Origin: Impatiens glandulifera
Taxonomy: Eukaryota; Streptophyta; Magnoliopsida; Ericales; Balsaminaceae
Assembly (NCBI RefSeq): GCF_907164915.1
Contig: NC_061862.1
Coordinates: 86,414,846 to 86,478,845, forward strand
DNA length: 64,000 nucleotides
Direction: 5' to 3'
Shown here one piece after another: positions 1 through 10,529 of the stretch. Position numbers and translations under genes: made by a program. How positions within the stretch are numbered: position 1 is the first letter of the stretch; each line of letters starts with the position of its first letter. Under the pieces are notes generated by a model. That model had not been told where the DNA came from. It saw nothing but the letters and a program-made list of their open reading frames with translations, and ran no database searches.

Positions 1-912
1 TCCCTAAATTCGCTAAAAGGAATCAGATTAATGACCCTCTACGCCCAAGGTTGTTACTCTATCATTCCAACAGGAAAAACACATCGATGGAGGTAAAGAC
101 TGCCCTAGAGACCACGGATGTGACTGAGATGGAAGAGTCCTCCATGGAGAAGAGGTTATACAGTGGTGATGTATTTGAGTAAATCGACGAGACAGCTGAT
201 GATTTTTTTGAGGGATTTACTGATGGGAAGATAATAAAAGATGATTTTGATGAAGATGATGAAAGTGAAGATGAAGAAGTTACTCCGATTCCCCCCAAAC
301 CTGCCACGAGGAAGAGAAAGGCTGATGTTACTCTTAAATAAGCAGCCAACTTGAAGAAGAAGCTTGCTTATGAATCGATTCCGGCCCGCATTCTTACTCC
401 CCCATCCGCGACCTCAAGTCCTCGGGCTGACACACCTTCTCCTCGGGCTCCAACACCTACTGTTGGATGTGATTTTAATGAGATGGAGGAGCTGAAAATA
501 GAGATGAAAGAGGAGATGAAAAAGATGAAAACAGAGCTCATCAAAGAGCTAAAAATCACAATCCAAGAAACTCAACAAGAAAACATTGAGTCGTTCAAGA
601 AGATGGTTTTTAATATGTCCAAACAGTTGTTAGAAAAATCCAACAAAAGGATGTCCATATTATTAACCAGATTAGATGATATGGAGGAGAATATAAAGAA
701 GAAGAAGAGTAAGAAGAAGGATTCTAAGAAGGCTGTGAAGGTCGAAGAGGAAAAGAATACTGAGGTATGGAGATATTGAATTTTGTACTTTACATTTCAT
801 TTCGTTAAGTACATATCTGATCTGACCAGTACCTATTTTGCAGGTTAAGGATTGTAAGAAGGATGTCGAAGTTGAGAAGAGCAAGGTTGAACAAGAGGAG
901 GAGAAGAAAGAG

Positions 913-1173
913 GTATTCTGCGAACTTTTCGTTTCGCAAAGTAGTTTCCGTTTCGCTAAGTTAGTATTTTTCGTTTCGCAAAGTAGTTTCCGTTTCGCTA
1001 AGTTAGTATTTTTCGTTTCGCAAAGTAGTTTCCGTTTCGCTAAGTTAGTATTTTTCGTTTCGCAAAGTACTTTTCGTTTCGCTAAGTTAGTATTTTTCGT
1101 TTCGCAAAGTACTTTTCGTTTCGCAAAGTACTTGTTGTCGATTCGCTAAGTGTGAATTTTGTCTATTTTGTAG
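913..1173 (+). repeat. 42-bp minisatellite forming intron 2 of the Ulp1-like gene
   Basis: The core GTTTCGCAAAGTAGTTTCCG recurs with an exact 42-bp period (starts 931, 973, 1015, 1057, 1099). Each unit holds two half-motifs, one ending in GCAAAGTA and one in GCTAAGTTAG. The array lies between a GTATTC donor at 913 and a TTTTGTAG acceptor ending at 1173. Because 42 is a multiple of three, the array has no stop in the frame of exon 2 until 1147-1149. Confidence 0.9.
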
Positions 1174-1952
1174 GAGATGATAGCGATGCAGGAGACTGTG
1201 GGGGATGATGAGAAGGTGAATGATGGGACTGATGGGAAAGACGATGTAATGGAGGACAATGAGAAGGTGGAGGACGCACAGAAGGTGGAGACCGATGAGA
1301 AGGTGGATGATGATGAAAAGATGGGTGAGGATAAGGTGGAGAACGATGAGAAGGTCGATGATGATGAGAAGGTGGAGGATGAAAGAAAAGACAACGATGA
1401 GAAGGTCGATGATGATGAGAAGGTGGAGGATGAACGAAAAGACAACGATGCGAAGGTGGAGGACGTAAAGATGGAGGTTGAGGCTAAATTGGAGGACGGT
1501 GAGAAGCTGGATGGTGTGGCTAAGGTGGATGATGTGGAGGTTGATCTGAAACTGAAGGTGAAGGATTTAAAGGTGAAGGATGAGAAGACTGTGGGGGATG
1601 TGAAGGCACAGACAAATGATGACAATGATGACAATGACGATTTCCAATTATACAATACTCCTCCTAAAGGAAATTATGGGAGGAGAGTGAGGAAGCCGAA
1701 AAAAGATGACTCGTACACCAACTCTTCCTCGTCAAAAATCCCCAAGACAAAGGATCCTATGAAAGTGAATCACCTTCAAAAATTTGAAGATGAGCTGCTG
1801 GATAAAGTAAAGGCGTGGTTGGATGATCCAAAAACCGATAATTCGACAACGGATTTACATACGGTTCAAGCAAAGAAGGAAGTGTTGGTTAGAGTTGTAA
1901 CAAGGTTTACATGGATTGAAGACACTGTAAGTCGTGCAAATCAATTCATTAA

Positions 1953-2068
1953 TCTTCGTTTCGCTAAGTACTTGTCGTTTCGCCAAGTACTTGTCGTTTC
2001 GCCAAGTACTTGTCGATTCGCTAAGTACCTCTCGTTTCGCCAAGTACTCTTCGTTTCGTTAAGTACTT
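1953..2068 (+). repeat. About 19-bp minisatellite in intron 3 of the Ulp1-like gene
   Basis: Six degenerate copies of CGTTTCGC(T/C)AAGTACTTGT fill most of the intron between the GTAAGT donor at 1927 and the TGTGCAG acceptor ending at 2122. The motif is the one found in intron 2, between the two genes and upstream of the transposase. Confidence 0.88.
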
Positions 2069-2946
2069 AGTCAATGTTGTTTGATATGTACTGAATGTAT
2101 GTTGTATGCTCCCATTGTGCAGGAAATCGATGCATTCTGCCATCTTCTGCGGAAAAGGATTTCCTGCTATCCCAAGACATATAAAAATACACATGCGGCA
2201 ATTGGGGATTGCGTATTGTCGGATAGAATCAGGCGACTGCACAGGGATTTTATTAAGGATCCTGCCAAATATCCAGTCGACGAATTCAAAGACTATTATA
2301 TGGGCGCACCACATAGATATATGCCAGAATGGTCAACAATTGACGATGTCTACATGCCAGTGAACATTAACCAGAAACACTGGATTTTGTGTGTAGCACG
2401 TCTTCAAAAGTACCGCATTGACGTGTACGACTGTGATGCCTATCTTTATAAGAATCTGGATCCTTATTTGAAACCCTTCTGCGACATGATTCCAATTATA
2501 TTCGCCAAAACAATCACTCCCGGTGAGAGGGTAAGGTATCCTAATTTCAACTTCGAAGGCCCCATCCAACCAATGACTTACAAACGGTTTCCACACCCCA
2601 AAGTGAAAACCGCTGCTGCTAAGGTTGGAGAAGTCCCACGGGCAACAGAGAGCGGGGACTGTGGGGTCTTCACGCTAATGTACATGGAACACTTGACCGC
2701 TAATCAACCCGTGCACAATGTGACCTCAGAAAACATGGGGTTTTTTAGGCAGAAGATGGCGGTCCGGTTATTCCATCAGATTATGGAACCTTAAACATTA
2801 TTTTGTGTAAATTGGATAACTTATTTTGATGTATTGTAAACCTTGATGAATATTTTGGAAGTTGGATGATGTATTGTAAATTATTTTGTGTAAATTGATG
2901 TATTGTAAATTGACCCTTCAACCTACAAAAAAGATAAGTTAGTAGC

Positions 2947-3112
2947 CTTCGTTTCGCCAAGTACTCTTCGTTTCGCCCAGTACTCTTCGTTTCGCCAAGT
3001 ACTTTTCGTTTCGCTAACTTAGCACTTTTCGATTCGCTAAGTCCCTCCCGTTTCGCTAAGTGCCTCCCGTTTCGCTAAGTGCCTCCCGTTTCGCTAAGTT
3101 AATACTCATCGT
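2947..3112 (+). repeat. TTTCGC(T/C)AAGT minisatellite between the convergent MULE genes
   Basis: About eight copies of CGTTTCGC(C/T)AAGT(A/G)C, in the same orientation as the intronic arrays, lie between the Ulp1-like stop at 2794 and the transposase stop at 3224. The same interval holds a duplicated TTGATGTATTGTAAA-type stretch at 2826-2910, probably the 3' flank of the Ulp1-like gene. Confidence 0.85.
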
Positions 3113-3223
3113 TTCCCTACTCATATACTACTACTAGAACATACAACATAAACATTAAACCTGAATTAACAACATACCAGTACCATAGTTCAATTAACAA
3201 CATATATTACAACATAGTATCTA

Positions 3224-6070
3224 TCAAGCTAAAGGTTCATATTGTTGAGATGATGAGTCATGCTGCTTAGATGATGAGTCATGCTGCTTAGATGATGAAG
3301 CTCGTGCAGTAGATGGTGCAGGCATAACTGCTTTGCATGTTGCCCTATTATGTCCAAGCCCAGCACATGAGCTGCATCGTCTCGGGATCTTACGGACCTC
3401 ACCCTGGGATGACCTACGCTTTGTTTGTGGCCTGCCTTTCTTAACCTTCACATTTGGTTTAAGACACGAACGTTGCTTGATATGTTCGGGAACATCCCAA
3501 TTTTCTTCATCACCGGGAGGATAACATGTCTCGGCATATGAATTTATCCAACACTCAGTTGTGTAATACCTGTGTGTATGGAAAATATAACGAATTATTA
3601 ATTGGTTAAACAGAATGAACACGTGAGCTAGATATTAATACCTTGAACAGAAGTCATAAGAAACCAAATTCCGACTACGGGCAGCAGCCATTGCATGCGT
3701 ACAAGGAAGTCCCGAAACTTCGAATACTCTACAAGTGCAGTTCATGTCTTTCAAATTGACTTTGAAATGGGACTGATTGTCATGCACATAAAACTCGAAT
3801 CGGTTAAGCGATTGGACTGTATAGAATCTGGACTTCTCGAATCCCTCACGTAACACCTTCTCATAATTTGGAGATAAAACTTCTTCGTGATTAGACGTTC
3901 TTTCTCTTCTATCGTTAAACCATTGTTGTATTGTGAATCTTAAATACTCAGCCATTTCTGAAATGGGATACTTTCTGGCTTCCCTGCTCTGACTATTGAA
4001 ACTCTCAACATAATTGCTTGTCAGTTGATTGTATCGCTTACCGGGAAAAAATGCTCTACTCCATCTTGGGAACCCAATTTCTTCCAAATAGGCAGCAATC
4101 CGGTGATCTTTAACCTTGATTTTCTCAAACCAACGATTAAATTCGTGGACAGTGTATGCCCTTGAAGCCGAATCAAACTCCGCATGACACTTATCACTTT
4201 TGAATTTGGCCACAATATTCATCTTTATGTGATATGTGCACGCACCGTGGTCTGCTTCTGGGAAAACAGCACACAAGGCATTAGCGATGCTTGGGTGTCT
4301 GTCGGATACGAAGACGAGATCATCAACTAATCCAATTGCGTCTCTCAGTTTTTGCATGAAATAAGTCCAGGAGTTATTATTCTCTGAATCAACAACGCCG
4401 AATGCGACAGGATATAGTTGCTCATTCGCATCCAATGCAATAGCCACCAATAATTGACCACCCACCTTGTGCTTAAGAAAACTAGCATCAACACATAATA
4501 CAGGACGGCAAAAGGATTTGAAACCCCTAATTGAGAGGCCTAGGGACATGAACATATACTTGAAGTGACCGAGCTCGTCTGTCTGTATGTCGGTTATGGT
4601 ACCAGGATTACACTTCTCCAACATGTAAAGGTATGATGGCAGTATTCCATAAGAATCCTCTACCGTTCCTCGCACCGCTATTAAAGCATTTTCCCTTGCC
4701 CTCCATGCCTTATTATAAGTCAAAAATATCCCATAAGTTGTCTGCATGTCTTCAATTATTTTCTTAGGCAAGTGGTTATGATGATGGTCCATGTACTTGC
4801 TCTTCACGCACTGCCCAATAACCCATGCTGGTGTTTGCATTTTTTTCTTGGGCCTCGACAAAGTTGAGCATGAGTGTTGATGCTCAAATGTCCGGATCTC
4901 AAACATCTCAGAAAACTTACCTTTCACAGCCCGCAAACTCCACTTGCATGTCTCATCCAAACATTTGAGTTCCCAAAGATTTTTTCTTGACTTCTCCACT
5001 TTGAATTCAAAATGATTGGCCATCGCATATTTATATAGAGCAAGTTGAAGTTCGTTTTTATTTTCAAAGAACGAACCAACTTCCAATACGGTTTCACTAG
5101 TTAATGCCATCGCAAATGTGGGGTATGGCGGTGATGTGTCTGTCGGGTCTGTCGATGGTGTACCCATTGAAGATCGTCTTGCACTAGATGGTGTACCCAT
5201 TGATGATCTTCTTGCACTTGTTGGTGTACCATTTGATGCCTTTCTTGCACTAGTTGGTGTACCCAATGATGATCTTCTTGCACTTGGTTGTATAGGTATT
5301 GATGCTTTTTCACCATTATTAACATGCAAGTCCTGAGTAAGTGGGATGTGAGGCAAAGAGGTTTCTCCGGCTTCATTTTGACTTTCAACAAAGAATTCCA
5401 AGGGTACAACAGGTGGAACAAATTTCTGAGTAAGTTGTGGTGGTAGTATACTTTCTTGAGTTGGGTATGTAAGTAGTGGTATCTTTTCTTTAGTAAACGC
5501 TGACTTCTCCACTACAGATACACACAATGGTGACACTGTTCGACCCAAAATCAAGCGTGATAGATATGTGTTCAAATCCCCATCATTATCAATAAAAACA
5601 GGTTTTGGATTTCTGATATTCGGAATATCATACTTCACTTGGAGCACTAAATCGTATGCTGATATCTGGAGATTAAGTCTATCGTAGAGTATATCAAGTA
5701 ATTCAGCATAACGAGTATTTTGGGGTAGATCAAATGTTTTGATTGAAGATGCATCAAAATACAGTATTCCATCAGCATCAAGTTTCCACTCTCCATTATA
5801 GAAAACGAAAACTTCAGCTGCAATATAAAAACATGATTTGATTTAGAGACGGATAATTAATACTTCGCGAATCGCTATGAACTTAGCGAAACGGGAAGGC
5901 CTTCGCGAATCGTAAGGCACTTAGCGAAACGAGAAGTCCTTCGCGAATCGCTGGGCACTTAGCGAAACGGGAATTAAACCCTAATCAATCTCAGAAAACG
6001 AAGATCAATAAAACATGCTTCAAATAGACGTACCTATTGGAACAGTGCTCGTGCACGTCGTCGAGCTCAT
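3224..6070 (-). CDS. MuDR/MURA-type MULE transposase, apparently intact, three exons
   Basis: Proposed mRNA: complement(3224-3569, 3642-5817, 6034-6070), 2,559 nt, 852 residues, no internal stop. The 37-nt first exon (MSSTTCTSTVPI) joins exon 2 in phase through a GTACGT donor and a TATTGCAG acceptor. The last intron has a GTATTA donor and a CACACAG acceptor. Order of parts: an N-terminal PB1-like segment (FYNGEWKLD), a Ser/Arg repeat (SARRSSMGTPS, about four copies), a MuDR DNA-binding region with Cys/His ligands (CLDETC and EHQHSC), a DDE core (Asp in CVDASFLK, Asp in VSDRHPS, the CTYH motif, Glu in NYVESFNS), a SWIM finger (CTCRVFEVSGLPCTH) and a C-terminal CCHC knuckle (CSSCAGLGHNRATC). 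All expected catalytic and zinc-binding residues are present. It should bind the element's terminal repeats and catalyse transposition in the nucleus. Confidence 0.88.
5863..5975 (-). repeat. Inverted-orientation TTTCGCTAAGT array in the first transposase intron
   Basis: Three to four copies of CTTCGCGAATCGC followed by ACTTAGCGAAACG lie inside the intron between transposase exons 1 and 2. Read on the minus strand they are the same motif as in the Ulp1-like introns, so every long intron of both element genes carries it in the sense orientation. Confidence 0.8.
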
Positions 6071-6253
6071 AGTGGATTTCGAACGAACTTCGCCGCCGAG
6101 ATCTCCGACGAGATCGCCGCCGCCGCCGCCGGAGTTTAAAGAGAAGGAGGAGAAGAGCGGGAAGAGAGAGAAGGAGAAGAAAAGAAATGAAAAAAAAGTA
6201 CGGAGGTTATATTAAATAGTAAGGGAAATTTGGACATTTCACATGTCGTCACT

Positions 6254-6286
6254 TCGCGAAACGCTAAGTGACTTAGCGTTTCGCGA
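6254..6286. repeat. 16-bp perfect palindrome of the element motif, upstream of the transposase
   Basis: TCGCGAAACGCTAAGT, one spacer base, then its exact reverse complement. It lies about 185 bp upstream of the transposase start codon, next to the probable element end, and is the most perfect copy of the repeated motif. A role as subterminal transposase or regulator binding site is inference. Confidence 0.85.
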
Positions 6287-6355
6287 CAAGGGCAAAATTG
6301 TCCAAAAAAAATAAAATCACCACGAGCGCAATAAAATTATCAATTTACCATCATA

Positions 6356-6385
6356 TCAAATAACCTCATCTTTGAGGTTATTTGA
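6356..6385. repeat. 13-bp perfect hairpin near the MULE right border
   Basis: TCAAATAACCTCA at 6356-6368 pairs exactly with 6373-6385 around a TCTT loop. It may be part of the element end or of the flanking host DNA. Nothing coding overlaps it. From here to 6736 no other feature is visible. Confidence 0.7.
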
Positions 6386-6744
6386 TCAAATTTCCCGCGA
6401 ATTCCCCTAAGTCGCAATGGGGTTGGAACTATACTGATTGGCAATAATGCGAAAACAAAAGATTGTCAGTAATACAAAAGCAAAAGAAAAAAGAGTAGAC
6501 GACACATCTGTTTAACGAATTTTCTAGGTCTCTATGATTTTTTTATTAGAGGAGATGTCTCATTTTTTTTATCATTCAGATTTGAGTTAATATTATGTTT
6601 TATTCGATTCGTTTTTCAGTTTAACCAAATCGGATTATTCGTCTCAAATTTTTGTAACATGAATAATATTTTCAGTCGTTGATGAGTCGTTTTCTACTCA
6701 TACAATTTTATTGTGTTGGTGATATTTTTTCGAGTCCTTATCTG

Positions 6745-9104
6745 TAGGGGTGAGCATAATATGGGTTTACCCAAACCCAACCCTAACCCAAACCCAAAAT
6801 ATTAATTTGGGTTGGTTAATATGGATTGGGTTGAGTATGGGTTGAGTTTAATTTGGGTTGGGTTAGGGTTACCCAAATTATATAAATTTAGTTCAATTCT
6901 CTATTATTAATCCAATATAAACTAATCATCTTCCAACTTTAAGTCGAACACGTTTTTGACATTTTTAACATATTTTTCACACGCTTAACATGTTTTCCAC
7001 ACATCTAACATGTTTTTAATATTCTTAACACATTTCACTTATAACATGTTTTTCACACGTTTAACACGTTTTTCACACGTTTTCACATTTTTGACACGTT
7101 TTCACGTTTTAGACACGTTTAACATGTTTTTGACATGTTTAACACATTTTCACACTAATAACACGTTTTTCACGTTTTTGTCACGTTGAACACGTTTTTG
7201 ACATGTTTAATACGTTTAACGAGTTTTTGACAAGTTTAACACGTTTTTTTACGTTTTTGGCACGTTTAACACGTTTTTGGCACGTTTAACACGTTAACAC
7301 GTTTTTGATAAGTTTAACACAATTTTCAAGTTTTTGACACGTTTAACACGTTTTAAACATATTTAACACGTTTTTGATAAGTTTAACACGATTTTCACGT
7401 TTTTTGGCACGTTTAACACGTTTTTGACATGTTTAATACGTTTAACGCGTTTTTGACAAATAAAATACGTTTTTTACGTTTTTGGCACGTTTAATACGTT
7501 TTTAACACAACTAACACGTTAACACGTTTTTGATAAGTCTAACACGGTTTTCACGTTTTTGGCACGTTTAACACGTTTTTAACATTGTAACATGTTTTTA
7601 TATGTTTAACACGTTTTTCACACGTTTAACACGTGTTTCACACGTTTAATATGTTTTTCAGGTTTTTGCATGTTTAACACGTTTTTGACATATTTGACAC
7701 GTTTTTCACATTTTGGTACGTTAAATACGTTTTTGACATGTTTAACATGTTTTTCACGTTTTTCACATTCTTAACACGTTTAACATGTTTAATACGTTTG
7801 TAACATGTTTAACACGTTTTTCACGTTTTTGGCACGTTTAATACGTTTTTGACATTTTAACACGTTTTACACATTTAACATATTTTTGACATGTTTAACA
7901 TATTTTTTTGCACGTTAACACGTTTTGATAAGTTTTAACATGTTTAACATGTTTTTGACATTTTTGACACGTTTAATACGTTTTCACACGTTTGACATCA
8001 AATGTGTGAAAAACATATTAAACGTGTCAAAAATGTGAAAAACATGTTAAACATATCAAAATATGCCAAAAACGTGGAAAATGTGTTAAACGTGCCAATA
8101 ACGTGGCATATGTGTCAAAACGTGTTAAACGTGCCAAAAACGTGAAAAACGTGTGAAAAATATGTTAAACATGTTACAAACGTGTTAAACATGTTAATAA
8201 TGTGAAAAACGTGAAAAACATGTTAAACATGTCAAAACGTGTTAAACATGCCAAAAACGTGAAAAATGTGTCAAAATGTGTTAAATGTGTCGTAATCGTG
8301 AAAAATGTGTCAAACGTGTTAAAAACGTGTTAAACATGTCAAAACATGAAAATAGTGTCCAACGTGTCAAATGTGTTAAACGTGTTGAATGTGTGAAAAA
8401 CGTATTAAACGTGTCGAAAACGTATTAAACGTGTCGAAAACGTGATAAACGTGTCAAAACGTGTTAAACGTCTCAAAACGTGGAAAACGTGTTAAACGTG
8501 TCAAAACGTGCCAAAAATGTGAAAAACGTGTGAAACGTGTCAATAATGTGAAAAACGTATTAAACGTGTCGAAAACGTGAAAATGTGTTAAACGTGAAAA
8601 TGTGTTAAATGTGTCAAAACGTGTAAAAAAATGTGGAAAATGTGTTAAACGTGTCAAAACATGCCAAAAATGTGAAAAAACGTGTAAAACATGTGAAACG
8701 TGTCAAAATGTGAAAAACATGTTAAACGTGTTAAATGTGCCAAAAATGTGTCAAAATGTGTTAAACGTGTCAAAAATGTGTCAAACGTGTCAAAAACGTG
8801 TTAAAAACGTGCTAAACATGCCAAAAACATGAAAAACGTGTCAAAAACGTGTTAAACGTGTAAAAAGCGTATTAAAAATGTCAAAAACGTGAAAAACGTG
8901 TTGAACGAATAAAAATATGTTAAATCTGTGAAATACATGTTAAATAAAAAAAATAAAAATAAAATAATTTGGGTTACTCAACCCAACCCATACCCAACCC
9001 ATATTAGTAAATAATATGGGTTGAATTATGGGTTGAGTAAATTTAATTTGAGTTGAATATGGGTTGGGTAATACGGATTGAGTTTACCCGTTTGCTCACC
9101 CCTA
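6745..9104. mobile_element. hAT superfamily non-autonomous element, 2,360 bp
   Basis: The termini are TAGGGGTGAGCA and its exact reverse complement TGCTCACCCCTA. They are flanked by identical 8-bp copies of CTTATCTG at 6737-6744 and 9105-9112, the target-duplication length of hAT elements. Subterminal regions are rich in AACCCAAACCC/GGGTTTGGG-like motifs in both orientations (6764-6890 and 8965-9090). No transposase coding sequence is present, so the element would have to be mobilised in trans. Confidence 0.93.
6945..8940. repeat. Giant inverted array of CACGTTTAACACGTTTTT units inside the hAT element
   Basis: From 6945 to about 7990 the sequence is a degenerate tandem array of CACGTTTAACACGTTTTTGA-like units. 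From about 7996 to 8940 it is the same array in reverse-complement form (AAACGTGTTAAACGTGTCAA). The switch is abrupt, so the two roughly 1-kb halves could fold back on each other. Small ORFs on either strand here are by-products of the repeat. Confidence 0.9.
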
Positions 9105-9576
9105 CTTATCTGTCCCCTTTTAAATAGTAAAAAGATGAAATTGTCGAATATAAAATTGTTTTATATTTTTTAATAAAATATTTTCATATGGAGACATTAT
9201 TATTGGTATCACCTCTAAATTAGTCATTAATTTTTTATTTAATAACTACTTCATATGGATGTATTGGAACAAAATGTTTAAAGTGAGGTTATAAGTTTGA
9301 TAATGATTAAATATTTAAGTTTGTGAAAAAAAAAAGAAAAAGTAAGAGATGATAATAAGAATGATTGAATACTTTAATTAAAAGATTCATTTTATTAAGT
9401 TTGTGTAAAAGATGATAATGAGAATGATTGAATACTTTAACTAAAATATTTTATTAAGTTTGTCAAGTCAGTTGAATGATTTATTTAAAATTATTAATTA
9501 TATCAATTAGATATTAATGCACAAAATTATAAATATAAATTAACCATATTAAATAGTATAACGATTAAAATGTTAT

Positions 9577-9941
9577 AATTTATATATAATTATACTTAAT
9601 TTTTAAATTATCCGGATTGCCGAGTCGAGAGTTGTGGTTAATTTGGATATATATATGAGAGTAAATGGATACTTGAGTCGGATTGTGGGTCGACCCACTC
9701 ATAAACTTAAAACGGTTAAGAATAAAAATACTATATGTATGTTTCGAATTTACAACCTAACAAAACAAGTACAAACTTTTAACCAATTAAACTAATAACA
9801 CTTCATATTTTAAATTCAACACTAAATTAGATGAATGCGGGACATTTTAACAATATAAGTTTAACTTTTTAACTAACTAATCTCTATATATAATAATGCT
9901 TAATTTTTAAAATGTCCGGATTGCCGGGTTGAGAACTGTGG

Positions 9942-10005
<64 letters not shown>

Positions 10006-10523
10006 ATAGTAAATGGATATTTGGGTCGGATGGTGGGTTGACCGCCCATAAACTTAAAACGATTAAAAATAAAATTAAATATATTATATGTATGTTTCGA
10101 ATTTACAACCTAACAAAATAAGTATAACCTTTTAATCAAGTGTGATTGTGATGTGGTTTGCCGATGGATAATAGGTCGGTATCAATTGAAAGTTGTTAAA
10201 AAAATATGGATCTAATATTTGATTGACCAAAGTGTGAGAACACGATGTTAAATATTAAAAAATATGAATCAAATATTTGATTAACCTAAGTGAAATTGTG
10301 AGGTCACGAGATGAGAGGTTAATTCAGAAGAAAAAATGTGATAAGATATGTGAGAAGATAAATTGTTTTACCGAAGTGAAAAAAATGTGGAATGAGAGCA
10401 TCCTATTTTTTTATTTTAATATATTTTTCGTGATTTATTAAGAATTTTAAACATTAAATACATATTAATAAATTTATTTTATTTATATTTTTATCCGTGT
10501 GCATAATATGAGAATCTTCCTAG
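9577..10523 (+). mobile_element. Helitron-like non-autonomous element with duplicated 5' module
   Basis: The right end reads CTTCCTAG followed by T, with a worn hairpin (CCGTGTGCATAATATGAG) just before it, as expected of a Helitron 3' end. Two 5'-type modules begin at 9577 (eroded start) and 9881 (TCTCTATATATAATAATGCT, preceded by A). Each continues with CCGGATTGCCG and CATAAACTTAAAACG. The same family, in reverse orientation and with cleaner ends, lies at 26830-27279. A long TA run (9945-10002) has expanded in the second module. No Rep/helicase is present. Confidence 0.65.
9945..10002. repeat. (TA)n microsatellite
   Basis: Uninterrupted AT dinucleotides for about 58 bases, inside the second module of the Helitron-like element. 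Confidence 0.97.
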
Positions 10524-10529
10524 TAATAA

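Larger units (their letters stand above)
1..2794 (+). pseudogene. Ulp1-like (peptidase C48) protease gene of the MULE, 5'-partial, broken by stops
   Basis: The reading frame is open from the left edge and can be followed through four exons: to 764, 844-912, 1174-1926 and 2123-2794. All introns are GT-AG and phase 0. The last exon is the protease domain. It has a catalytic His (NQKHW, codon 2378), an Asp (VYDCD, codon 2429) and a Cys (SGDCGVF, codon 2660), the C48/Ulp1 triad used to cleave SUMO-type isopeptide bonds. No Gln is visible just ahead of SGDCG, where the family's oxyanion-hole residue normally lies. The first exon is Lys/Glu-rich and looks coiled-coil. The third carries acidic tandem repeats (DEKVEDERKDND-like). 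In-frame TAA codons at 180-182 and 339-341 break the first exon, so the full product is unlikely, although the protease exon itself is open. Family assignment is firm; activity is doubtful. Confidence 0.83.
1..6420. mobile_element. Mutator-like element (Ulp1-carrying type), left end outside window
   Basis: A Ulp1-type protease gene (+) and a MuDR/MURA-type transposase gene (-) converge on about 400 bp between them. All intergenic and intronic space is filled with minisatellites of a shared TTTCGCTAAGT motif, which marks the stretch as one element. Plant MULEs carrying a Ulp1-like gene are an established class (Kaonashi/KI type). The right boundary is estimated: the last element-specific motif is at 6254-6286, followed by a GGGCAAAATTGTCC-like stretch and a 13-bp hairpin near 6356-6385. 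The terminal inverted repeat cannot be confirmed because the left end is missing. Confidence 0.85.

Noticed and set aside
62..349. 95-codon minus ORF at the window start
   Set aside because: Antisense to the Glu/Asp-rich first exon of the Ulp1-like gene; Ser-rich low complexity only.
838..1149. 103-codon plus ORF with FVSQSSFRFAKLVF repeats as a gene
   Set aside because: It is exon 2 running into the 42-bp intronic minisatellite; flanking splice sites and codon-multiple period explain it.
1146..1655. 169-codon minus ORF rich in Ser/Thr/Phe
   Set aside because: Antisense shadow of the acidic Lys/Glu repeat exon of the Ulp1-like gene.
6764..6890. Telomere-like CCCTAAACCC repeats
   Set aside because: They are irregular AACCCAAACCC subterminal motifs of the hAT element, mirrored at its other end.
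8454..8832. ORFs on both strands with TRFTRF and KCVKRVK repeats
   Set aside because: By-products of the AACGTGTTAAAC array in the hAT element; no start context or domain.
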